A DNA stretch of 36,749 nucleotides from Nocardiopsis prasina DSM 43845 (GTDB lineage: Bacteria; Actinomycetota; Actinomycetes; Streptosporangiales; Streptosporangiaceae). Positions within the stretch are counted from its first letter, which is position 1, and each line of letters starts with the position of its first letter. Below are positions 25,111 through 32,641 of this stretch, one piece after another. The position numbers and the translations under genes are program-made. The stretch is from NCBI RefSeq assembly GCF_000341265.1, contig NZ_ANAE01000157.1, forward strand, positions 1 through 36,749, read 5' to 3'. The notes under the pieces were generated by a model that saw only the letters and a list, made by a program, of their open reading frames with translations, was not told the origin of the DNA and did no database searches.

Positions 25111-26361
25111 ATGACCACGACCTCCACCCCGGCACACCGCACCCATCAAGCCGGAGAGCGCGCCTTCTCCCTGGACCGGGCCCGCAAGCTCGCCGAGCAG
25201 ACCCTTGCCCAGGCCGGACTGCACGCCCGCCTCCACGACCTGGACGGTGCCTGGCGCTGCCACCTGCACCGCTTGGACGACACCCTCGCCCCGGCCGGTG
25301 TCGGGGCGGGCAAGGGCGAGAGCGAGCAAGCCCGCGTGGGCGCGCTCTTCGAAGCCCTGGAACACCACCACAGCGACGCCCACGCCATCACCGCCGAACA
25401 ACTGGTGCTGCGCTCCTCCCAGGAGCTCGCGTCCGAGGAGCTGGCCACCGACCCCGCGATACGCCCTCTGGCGCTGGCCCCGCCCACACCCCTGGCCTGC
25501 CGCACCCACACCGCGCTGGACGGCTCCGGCGCCGGTATGGACGTGCCGGTGTACCTGCACACCCCCTCCTACCTCTCCGCGACCCCCCACCAGCGCCGTG
25601 CCCTGGGCGACACCTTCGACTACTCGACCGTGGCGCGCTACAGCACCAACAACGGGACCGCCATCGGAACCACCGACACCGAAGCCTTCGTGCACGCCCT
25701 GGCCGAGACCGTCGAACGTGACGCCCTCTCGATGCTGCTCTCCTCCACCTTCCTGGACCCACACCCAGCGCCCCTGCGCGTGGTGGACCCGACGAGCCTG
25801 CCCGAGGAGCTGCGTCAGCTCCACACCCGAGCCCAGGACCGCTCCGGCACCTCGGTGTGGCTGCTGGAGATGACCACCGACCTCGGCATACCGGCGTTCC
25901 ACGCCTACGCTCCCGCCCGCCAGGGCCACCACATGGTCGGGTACGGCGCCTCCCTGTGCGCCACGCACGCCGCCCGTCGTGCTCTGGAGGAGTTCGTGCA
26001 GGTCCTCGCGATCTTCGAACACGAGGACCACCCGCCCCCTGACCTCGCCGCGCTGTCCCGGCACCCCGCTCTCCTACGCGCTGGCCGGGCCGATCTCACC
26101 CCCCACCTGGCCTCCGCGAGGGTGCTCGCCTTCACCGCCACCACCGCGCCCGTGTCCCCGGCCGGACACCTGGCCGCGTTGGTGCGCGTGCTCACCGCCC
26201 ACGGGCATCGCCCCTACGGGCGCGTCCTCCACGAGGCCGCCAACGGGGTGAGCACGGTCTCGGTGTGCGTACCCGGTCTGGAACGCTTCTTCGCCGTCAC
26301 CAGCGGCCAGTGCGTGGTCCCTGGTCCGCGTGGCCGCGCGCACATGACCCGGGCGAACTGA
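25111..26361 (+). CDS. YcaO-domain peptide cyclodehydratase-like enzyme, stand-alone
   Basis: A 416-residue YcaO protein. These ATP-using enzymes activate peptide backbone amides, forming azolines, thioamides or amidines. Seen: AGKGESEQARVGALFEALEH (66-85; the glutamate pair E81/E84 of the ATP site), STNNGTAIG and EAFVHALAETVERDA (178-205; E199, E202, R203), YGASLCATHAARRALEEFVQ (278-297) and the family signature VPGLE (387-391) with a VPGPRG end. No C-terminal PxPxP motif and no fused or adjacent E1-like partner, so it is unlike azoline-forming YcaO and more like stand-alone types. ATG at 25111 is preferred by position, though its ribosome site is poor; GTG at 25069 would overlap no hairpin and is possible. 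Substrate is presumably the upstream peptide. Confidence 0.85.
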   Translation: MTTTSTPAHRTHQAGERAFSLDRARKLAEQTLAQAGLHARLHDLDGAWRCHLHRLDDTLAPAGVGAGKGESEQARVGALFEALEHHHSDAHAITAEQLVLRSSQELASEELATDPAIRPLALAPPTPLACRTHTALDGSGAGMDVPVYLHTPSYLSATPHQRRALGDTFDYSTVARYSTNNGTAIGTTDTEAFVHALAETVERDALSMLLSSTFLDPHPAPLRVVDPTSLPEELRQLHTRAQDRSGTSVWLLEMTTDLGIPAFHAYAPARQGHHMVGYGASLCATHAARRALEEFVQVLAIFEHEDHPPPDLAALSRHPALLRAGRADLTPHLASARVLAFTATTAPVSPAGHLAALVRVLTAHGHRPYGRVLHEAANGVSTVSVCVPGLERFFAVTSGQCVVPGPRGRAHMTRAN

Positions 26362-26450
26362 GGCTCGCGCACCCCCGGCCCCGACCCCAACGACATCGTC
26401 GCGACCCGCCCCACACTCATGACGTTCACCCGGGGCCCCTGAATGGCAAA

Positions 26451-26476
26451 CGGCCCCACGAGGGGGCGTGGGGCCG
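26451..26476. terminator. Terminator after the YcaO gene
   Basis: CGGCCCCACG / CGTGGGGCCG, perfect 10-bp stem with loop AGGGGG, between the convergent genes ending at 26361 and 26584. Confidence 0.75.
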
Positions 26477-26583
26477 CTTGCTGCTCGGTCAGCTCACGAC
26501 ACTGCCGTGACGGTCAACTCGATCCCGGTATCCCGGGCAGGAACGATGTCACCCGGGTTCCCGACCACAGAGCCACACGGTGA

Positions 26584-26976
26584 TCACGGGTAGTACCCGG
26601 TCACTCGCCAATAGCGTGCCTGACCGCTCGCACCCTGACCGATGCTGTTGTCGAACGCTTCGATCACCCGCGCCTCGACCTCGGCCTGGGCTGCCCGGTT
26701 CCCCACGTACTCCTCCAGGTTCCGGTCGATCAGCACGGCGGCCAAGCTGTCGCCTTGGCGCTGGACGTGCAGCCGGACCCCCGGTGGGTTGGTGTTGGGC
26801 CCCTGGCGGTCGATGCGGAAGGTGCCATCGGTGACGATGGTCGTGGAACCCCCTGTGCGCCAGAAGTCCGCGTAGCGGCCTTCCAGCTCAGCACACAGGT
26901 CCCGAGCTTGGTTGGCCCTGAACTGGGGCCTGCGGAACGGCTCCTTCCCTTCCCACAGGACAACGCGTACAGGCAC
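26584..26976 (-). CDS. Hypothetical protein (130 aa)
   Basis: Starts with GTG at 26976, preceded by AGAGGGGA about 6 bases upstream. The soluble product opens VPVRVVLWEGKEPFRRPQFR and mixes alpha and beta propensity (RIDRQGPNTN, VRLHVQRQGDSLAAVLID, VEARVIEAFDNSIG) and ends ARYWRVTGYYP. No signal peptide, membrane helix or family recognised. It lies 27 bases after the interrupted gene at 27004-28290 and is probably co-transcribed with it. Lower GC than the flanks suggests acquired DNA. Confidence 0.7.
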   Translation of the reverse strand: MPVRVVLWEGKEPFRRPQFRANQARDLCAELEGRYADFWRTGGSTTIVTDGTFRIDRQGPNTNPPGVRLHVQRQGDSLAAVLIDRNLEEYVGNRAAQAEVEARVIEAFDNSIGQGASGQARYWRVTGYYP

Positions 26977-27003
26977 CGTCGATCCCCTCTGTCGGTAGAG
27001 CTC

Positions 27004-28290
27004 TCACTCGTTCGGGGGCACGGTCCAGGAGGAGGTCATGCCCAGGATGACCGGCCAGTTCGCGGTCGAGGTCAGGGTGAGGGTGGCACCGTTCTGCTCG
27101 ACCTTGGCCGAGGTGCTCTCCCCGCTCTCCTCCGTGCCGAAGACCAGTGGCCCGAAGTCGAGCCCGCCCTCGTCATGCCAGGCCGAGTACAGATAGCTGC
27201 TGTAGGACTCCCAGGTGGTGAGAGTGACCTTGGGCCGGTAGGCCACGACCATGCCGGTGTAGATCCTGCTCAAAGACCCGCCAGGACCGAAGAAGTAGTT
27301 GTTGGCGCCGCTCTTGTACTTGGAGAAACCGGCCGCATAGGGACCGTTCTTGAACGAGTTCACCCCCGAGTACCAGCCGTCGGCCTTGATGGGAATGGTC
27401 CGCGCGTCCTGGAACTCGATCTTCACGCTGAACCCGGTGTCCAGGCCCCAGGACTGCACTGTCTTGCGGTTGCCCGCCAGACCTGCGGCGAGGAAGTCCA
27501 GCCAGCTACCGGCACCCCATTCGGCGTAGTGCTCGGTGTAGTTGTACTCAGTGGTGTCCCTGGTGACCTCCAGCGAGGTCGCCGTGCCCTTGGTGGCGTC
27601 ACCGCCGAAGTTGTTGCCGGTGATCTGCATGACGTAGTCGATGGGGTGCGGGCTGTTGGTGCCCAGGTTCCACTTGCGTTCCTGCACGTTGCCGAACGCG
27701 CTGGAGAACATCCCCTGGTACTGGGGATTGTCGTAAGCGTCCAGGATGTCCTTGGTGGGCGCTTCGATCTGCTTGACGTAGTCCTGGAGCTGCTGGTCCT
27801 TGTTCAGGACCTCCACCTTGTCGCTGTTGATCTGGTCGAGCAGCGCGAACTGCGCGGGGTCGTTGAGCCAGGTGTGGAAGTCGGGGGATCCTGAGGGGAC
27901 GTTGTTCTTCCATTACGCCTGGGCGCTCTGGTAGTCGGTCGTGTACTTGCGTCGGGCTGCGTTCGCCGATGCCTGGAGGCTCTTGTAGTGGTCGTCGTGT
28001 TCGAGGTTGCCGACCGCGAGCGCGTTCATCCACACCCGGTAGGAGTGGTCGAACCCGGAGCTGCCCGCAGCGGCGTTGGTGTTGGTCTGCTCCTGGGGGT
28101 TGGAGGGGACCACGTTCAGCTGTGCCCACAGGGAGTACGGCAGGCTTCCGGGCGGAGGCGTCTGCCCGCCCCAGTCCCACGGTTTGCTCGGGGTGGTGAC
28201 CTGGACCGCCTCTCCTGCCGGAGTGTGGATCATCTCTGAGAGCTTCTGTGCGTAGCGGAGCCACAGGCTCACGCTCTCTTCGGTGGCCAC
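27004..28290 (-). pseudogene. Unrecognised protein, reading frame interrupted by one in-frame TAA
   Basis: GTG at 28290 with AAGGGGAG upstream opens a 125-codon frame (VATEESVSLWLRYAQKLSEM to YTTDYQSAQA) that stops at TAA, 27913-27915. The very same frame continues without pause as WKNNVPSGSPDFHTWLNDPA, then the rest to VPPNE at 27004. Joined it would be 427 residues plus the stop. The two halves share composition and register, so this is one gene with a nonsense codon, or a sequence error. The C-terminal half is rich in Tyr, Trp, Gly and Thr in beta-like alternation (VVAYRPKVTLTTWESYSSYL). No signal peptide, no family recognised. A restart at GTG 27816 would give 270 residues. Confidence 0.6.
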
Positions 28291-28761
28291 AGCGATCTCC
28301 CCTTTCAGGGTCGGTTACGGGTGGTGTAGACGACACCCTGCCCTTTGGAGAGGCCGAGGCTTTCCACCTGGTCACCAGGTTGGCTCTGTCGCGGTGACCT
28401 TCGTGCTCTTTTGAAGGGACATATCGATCGACTCGGTAAGGGTTATCTCACCCGAAAGTAAGCAGGCGATGCGTGGCCAGGACGCCCTCGGAGTGCCGCC
28501 TGGCCTCCAGGGCATGATCGGCGAACGCATGCCCCGTTGCGTGCTCCGTGCGAGCCCAGCAGTTTGGATCGCGAAGCGGCCTTCTCGTCCGGCCCCGCTT
28601 GCTCGCCTGTGCGTGCGCCACCGTGTCCGGCGCCAAGAGCATCGACGAGCTCGCGGAACGGGGCCAACGCACCCACGAGAGTCTCCTGGCCGCGATCGGG
28701 GATGGACAGGGCGCCGACGACGGGAGCTTCTCGTGGGAAGGGGTCAGTACCTATGCCATAG
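28291..28761. other. Long non-coding gap with decayed coding scraps
   Basis: 471 bases between the interrupted gene and the SDR. It should hold the promoter of the leftward unknown operon. The segment 28581-28703 reads like a transposase fragment on the plus strand. On the minus strand 28448-28552 the frame ending RRHSEGVLATHRLLTFG also looks protein-like but has no convincing start. No complete gene seen. Confidence 0.5.
28581..28703 (+). mobile_element. Possible transposase remnant (ISAs1/DDE_Tnp_1-associated N-terminus)
   Basis: About 41 codons read LLVRPRLLACACATVSGAK then SIDELAERGQRTHESLLAAI. This resembles the N-terminal domain associated with ISAs1-type DDE transposases (pattern LL.A..A...GA.S...IA.W......L..LG). 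No DDE domain or terminal repeats follow; the frame degenerates at once. A relic if real. Confidence 0.35.
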
Positions 28762-29487
28762 CTATGTCAGCGCTGTCAGGTCGAAGGTGCGCGGAGGGCC
28801 CGAGAGGGTTGCCTTCGCTTCGGCTCCGAAGCGGTCAAGGATCTCGACCTCCCCTGCCTCGATTCCGTCCAGTGCCAGTCGAACGAGGTAGTCCGGTTCG
28901 ATCCTCGGATCCTCAGGGAGAGCGAATCCGGAAGCCTTCATCGCTTCTTTCAGGGTTTCGCTGGCCACGAGCCCGGGGACGAAGGCAGCCACCAGAGTTC
29001 CCTGGTCCGCCAACTCCACCCGCACACCGTTGGTCAGTCCCCACTGCGCGGATTTGGCGGCGGCGAGGGCGGTGTTGCTCTCGACGGTAGTCCAAGCCAC
29101 CGCTGACAGGACGTTGAGGATGGCACCGCCACCATTGTTGGCCAGCACGGGGGCAAACGCTCGGATCATGGCAAGTGTGCCGAAGTAGTGCGATTCCATG
29201 AGCTGCCGGACCACATTGAGGTCTCCGCTGACAAGGCTTCCAATTCCCATGTAGGCGCCATTGTTGATCAGCAGGTCGACGTCGGTGGCGACCTCCGCGG
29301 CGTCTTCGATGGACGTGTGGTCGGTGATGTCGGTGTAGAGCACCTCGGCGCCAGGGATATCGACAAGCTCCGGGCGGCGAGCCGTGGCGTAGACCTTCGC
29401 CCCGCGACGCAGGAGTTCGATGGCGAAGTGGCGACCCAGCCCGCTGTTGGTGCCGGTGACGAGGGCTGTGGATCCTTGTAGCTGCAT
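28762..29487 (-). CDS. SDR-family protein lacking the catalytic tyrosine
   Basis: A 241-residue short-chain dehydrogenase-like protein. Cofactor motif TGTNSGLG (11-18) is intact, D53-type acidic residue present (YTDITD), NNGAYMG replaces NNAG, S128 is kept (NVLSAVAW) and K145 is kept (LAAAKSAQ), but the Tyr four residues before the Lys is Leu (L141). Catalysis by the usual Ser-Tyr-Lys route should therefore be impaired. ATG at 29487 is chosen because MQLQGSTALVTG is the family start; 28 upstream codons contain the operators. Divergent from a TetR regulator with two matching operators between, so probably its target. Function unknown. Confidence 0.85.
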   Translation of the reverse strand: MQLQGSTALVTGTNSGLGRHFAIELLRRGAKVYATARRPELVDIPGAEVLYTDITDHTSIEDAAEVATDVDLLINNGAYMGIGSLVSGDLNVVRQLMESHYFGTLAMIRAFAPVLANNGGGAILNVLSAVAWTTVESNTALAAAKSAQWGLTNGVRVELADQGTLVAAFVPGLVASETLKEAMKASGFALPEDPRIEPDYLVRLALDGIEAGEVEILDRFGAEAKATLSGPPRTFDLTALT

Positions 29488-29534
29488 GGGGTCCTGTCTG
29501 ATCTGGGCTTGCGGGCTGCCCCGCGAGGCAGATA

Positions 29535-29550
29535 ATGACCGGTCGGTCAT
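29535..29550. promoter_or_regulatory. TetR operator 1
   Basis: ATGACCG-GT-CGGTCAT, a 7-2-7 palindrome between the SDR and TetR starts. Centre at 29542.5. Confidence 0.65.
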
Positions 29551-29575
29551 CTTAAGCCGACAGTGGACCACAAGA

Positions 29576-29589
29576 TGACCGGCTGGTCA
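29576..29589. promoter_or_regulatory. TetR operator 2
   Basis: TGACC-GGCT-GGTCA, same core as operator 1 with two changes. Centres are 40 bases apart, about four helical turns, and this copy ends 19 bases before the regulator's start, fitting autorepression. Confidence 0.65.
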
Positions 29590-29608
29590 ACTTGATAGGA
29601 TGGTCCGC

Positions 29609-30211
29609 ATGACCCTGTCTGCCCGTTCACTGCGCTCAGACGCGGCGCGAAACCGAGAACTCCTCCTCGCCGCCGCAGAGGAGGAGTTCGCCAAGCGGGG
29701 CATGGATGCCTCGATCGCGGACATCGCTCGCCGTGCGGGCGTGGCGAAGGGGACCGTCTTTCGACACTTCGCCACGAAGGAGGAACTGGTCGCCGTGGTC
29801 GTCGGCGGTCATTTCGTCTCGCTCAGCGTCGTCGCGGGAGAGCTGCTGGAATCCGCTGACCCCACGGGTGCGTTGCTGGAGTTCCTGACTGTGGCGGCAG
29901 AACAGTTGCAGCACCAGGATCTTGTCTTCTTGCAGGAGGTCACGGAAGGAGATTCAACAGTGACCGAGTGCCGGAATCAGCTGCATGCGAGAACCAATGC
30001 GTTGGTCGACCGTGCCCAGGAAGCCGGTGGAATCCGTTCTGACGTCACTGGGTCCGATATTCTTCTGATTCTCTGCGCTCTCGTCCACACGGTCGGTCTC
30101 CGGACGGAACAAACCCCAGATTCATGGCGGCGTCACCTCATCATCCTCTTCGACGGGCTGCGGCCCCAGGGTGCTTCTCCGTTGCCGGGCCCGGTGCCGG
30201 AACGGCTCTGA
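29609..30211 (+). CDS. TetR-family transcriptional regulator
   Basis: A 200-residue regulator. The N-terminal TetR HTH (about 10-57) reads RNRELLLAAAEEEFAKRG, then ASIADIARRAGVAKGTVFRH and FATKEELVAVVV. The C-terminal ligand domain is divergent helical sequence ending in a Pro-rich tail. ATG at 29609 has AGGA (29597-29600) at 8 bases and is preferred over the ATG at 29600, which overlaps that site. Very probably represses the divergent SDR and itself through the two TGACC-N4-GGTCA sites. Confidence 0.93.
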   Translation: MTLSARSLRSDAARNRELLLAAAEEEFAKRGMDASIADIARRAGVAKGTVFRHFATKEELVAVVVGGHFVSLSVVAGELLESADPTGALLEFLTVAAEQLQHQDLVFLQEVTEGDSTVTECRNQLHARTNALVDRAQEAGGIRSDVTGSDILLILCALVHTVGLRTEQTPDSWRRHLIILFDGLRPQGASPLPGPVPERL

Positions 30212-30352
30212 TGAACCGGTGGGAAGCGGCGCGGACGCGAGGAGGGCCGACACGGTCTTGAGAATCTCGTGGACCTGACCTGAGTAGCTCACGGTTCTCG
30301 CATTCGAGGTCACCACATACGGGCGGTGTTCTCTCGCGTAGTGGTGACCGCT

Positions 30353-30541
30353 TCACGCCCACTTCCCCGCCACACAGGACCGTGCCCAGGCCAGGGCTCG
30401 TTCAAGTTCCCGAGAGGTCGGGTCCGCAGCTGATCGCGAGGACGGCAGAGCGTGTTCGGGTAGGTCCCGGATCGCGCGGGTTGTCTCGGCGATATTGTCC
30501 CGACCGGAGCCCCAACGGCCGTTGACGACCTCCGATGGCAC
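30353..30541 (-). CDS. Possible small protein (62 aa)
   Basis: Frame from GTG 30541 opens VPSEVVNGRWGSGRDNIAET and continues TRAIRDLPEHALPSSRSAAD to a C-terminus ERALAWARSCVAGKWA. The composition is protein-like and third positions are GC-rich, unlike shadow frames nearby, but the ribosome site is weak and the start uncertain. It may be a fragment of an older gene. The surrounding gap 30212-30778 otherwise shows no gene and should contain the promoter of the DUF4041 gene. Confidence 0.35.
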   Translation of the reverse strand: MPSEVVNGRWGSGRDNIAETTRAIRDLPEHALPSSRSAADPTSRELERALAWARSCVAGKWA

Positions 30542-30778
30542 CTCGCAGGGTTCTCATTATCGAGGATGCTCCTTGGTCCCGGGCGGCCGGTTCGCCCGAA
30601 TGCCGGAAAAGCCTTCTGCAAGGGGGCGAGAACGTTATGAACGGGATCATTCCGTTGGGTGCCCTCCGCAGCGCACCACGCGTTACGGTGGTGTTGTCCA
30701 GGCCCCGGGTTCTGGGCATTCCAGCACTACTCGCCGCGCCCTCCCGCTCGGGTCGCCCTCCTGAGGGAGTCCCTGTCC

Positions 30779-32437
30779 GTGAACCCCTACCGGGACGACA
30801 ACCCCCCGTATCGTTTCCAGACCCCGCCAAACTGGCCTCCGGTCCCGCCTGGCTGGACGCCGCCCCCGGGGTGGCACCCGGACCCGGCCTGGGGTCCGGC
30901 CCCGCCTGACTGGGCCTTCTGGGTGCCGTCCACCCCGGCGCACAGCCACTCCGGTCGGCCGCCCTCGACCTTTCCAGCGCCGCCGGCCCCGATGACGGCG
31001 CATCCGGCCCAGCCGCACGTGGACACCCAGATCGGTGTGTTCGGCGCGCGTGCCAAAGCCCGTGAACTCGCGTCCAAGGTCAACCAGCTCACCGACGAGA
31101 ACACTCACCTCAGGAGCAGCCTGGAACGGTTGGGGCTCCTGGAGATCAACGAGATCGAGGGTGTCAGGGACCGGCTCCGTGAGGAGATCGCCGCACTGGA
31201 AGGAGCGAAGGAACGCAGGCGCGTGGAGATCGAGGAGGAGCTCCGGACATCCGCGGAACAGACCACACAACGGCTGGAGCGATCCCGGAAGACCCTCCAG
31301 AAGAAGGTCGAGCAGCTCGAAGCCGAGGAGAGGCGCCAACGAGCACGTGCCACTGCCGACACAAGGCGGCACGAACTCCGCTTGGACGAGCTCCGTGAGC
31401 AGATCGTCGTGTCCGAGGACATGGCCGCCCTCCAAGAGGCCGGTATCTACGAGTACTCCCACCCTCTGGACGACTCGGTCGCCTACAAGGCCGCGCTGGC
31501 CGAGCTCAAGGACCGTACGAGGTCGATGAACCGCAAGGACGGTGGGGCCGTCGAAGCCACCACGTCCTTCACCATGAACGGTTCCGTCACCGAGGGTCGC
31601 ACGATGGTCAGAGAGTTCTCCAAACTGCTGTTGCGCGCCTACAACAACGAGGCCGACAACCTGGTGCGCGGGATGAAGGCCTACAAGCTTCCCACCTCAC
31701 GTGACCGGCTCACCAAGAGCAGAGCCACCATCGAGAAGCTGGGCCGGTCGATGGACATTCGCATTTCCGACGCCTACCACCGGCTCCGACTGCGCGAACT
31801 CGAACTGACCGCCGACCACCTGAACAAGGTGGCACAGGAGAAGGAACGCGAACGCGAGGAAAAGGCCCGGCTCCGGGAGGAGCGCCAGGCCCAAGCCGAA
31901 CTGGACCGGGAGAAGTCCAGGCTGGAGAAGGAACGACGACACTACGAGAACGCCCTTTCCGCGCTGCACGACCAAGGGGATGACGAGGGCGTCAAGCGCT
32001 TGCAGGAACAGATCGACGAGGTGGGGTTCGCCATGGAGAACGTCGCCGAACGGGCCGCCAACGTCAGGGCAGGCTACGTGTACGTCATCTCGAACCTGGG
32101 TTCCTTCGGGGAGCAGATGGTCAAGGTCGGTATGACCCGCCGACTCGATCCGATGGACCGGGTCCGAGAGTTGAGCGACGCGTCGGTGCCATTCAACTTC
32201 GACGTGCACGCCCTGCATTTCTCCGACGACGCGGTGGGTGTGGAGGCCGAGATGCACCGCCGACTCGCCGAGAAACGTGTCAACCGTGTCAATCTCCGCC
32301 GTGAGTTCTTCTACACCTCGCCCTCGGAGGTGCGGGACCTGCTGGGAAGTGTCGCGGGCGACCTCATTCAGTACGAGGAGGTCCCCGAAGCGGTCGAGTA
32401 CCGGCAGAGCACGAGGACGGCCGAAGAAGGAGGGTGA
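30779..32437 (+). CDS. DUF4041 and T5orf172 (GIY-YIG-like) coiled-coil protein
   Basis: A 552-residue cytosolic protein. Order: Pro/Trp-rich N-terminus (PPNWPPVPPGWTPPPGWHPD, about 16-50); coiled coil (about 92-215); DUF4041-like helical core (about 220-345, with TMVREFSKLLLRAYNNEADN); a second very charged coiled coil (about 345-425); and a C-terminal GIY-YIG-type Mug113/T5orf172 domain (432-525: GYVYVISN, VKVGMTRR, DRVRELSDAS, VEAEMHRRL, REFFYTSP). GTG at 30779 has GAGGGAG (30763-30769) 9 bases upstream. This architecture is known from phages and bacterial genomes, with no settled function; the C-terminal domain suggests nuclease activity. It sits alone in the accessory region, without methylase or helicase partners. 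Confidence 0.85.
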   Translation: MNPYRDDNPPYRFQTPPNWPPVPPGWTPPPGWHPDPAWGPAPPDWAFWVPSTPAHSHSGRPPSTFPAPPAPMTAHPAQPHVDTQIGVFGARAKARELASKVNQLTDENTHLRSSLERLGLLEINEIEGVRDRLREEIAALEGAKERRRVEIEEELRTSAEQTTQRLERSRKTLQKKVEQLEAEERRQRARATADTRRHELRLDELREQIVVSEDMAALQEAGIYEYSHPLDDSVAYKAALAELKDRTRSMNRKDGGAVEATTSFTMNGSVTEGRTMVREFSKLLLRAYNNEADNLVRGMKAYKLPTSRDRLTKSRATIEKLGRSMDIRISDAYHRLRLRELELTADHLNKVAQEKEREREEKARLREERQAQAELDREKSRLEKERRHYENALSALHDQGDDEGVKRLQEQIDEVGFAMENVAERAANVRAGYVYVISNLGSFGEQMVKVGMTRRLDPMDRVRELSDASVPFNFDVHALHFSDDAVGVEAEMHRRLAEKRVNRVNLRREFFYTSPSEVRDLLGSVAGDLIQYEEVPEAVEYRQSTRTAEEGG

Positions 32438-32641
32438 GAGGGCTCGAACAGGCACTCCTGTCCTGTCGGCGACAAGCGGCCGATGGGTGTGGACCGGCTG
32501 ACGGTGGTCGGATGGAACCACGGCGGCGTCGGGTCGGCGGTTGTGACGTCTCGTGTCGGTTGTGGGGTGAGGCCCCGGGGTGTGTCGGCATGATTTCCGA
32601 TTCGAAGAGGGTGCAGAGCGCTGCCAGGACGCCGGGCGACA

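Noticed and set aside
25111-26361. YcaO as the ribosomal-protein S12-modifying housekeeping type
   Set aside because: That type is typical of enterobacteria and carries a different C-terminal extension; here the enzyme sits behind a peptide gene in an accessory region. Not fully excluded.
27599-27912. Restart at the ATG overlapping the in-frame TAA (TAATG) as a coupled second gene
   Set aside because: The frame is Arg/Pro/Gln-rich shadow sequence, whereas the natural-looking protein continues in the original frame.
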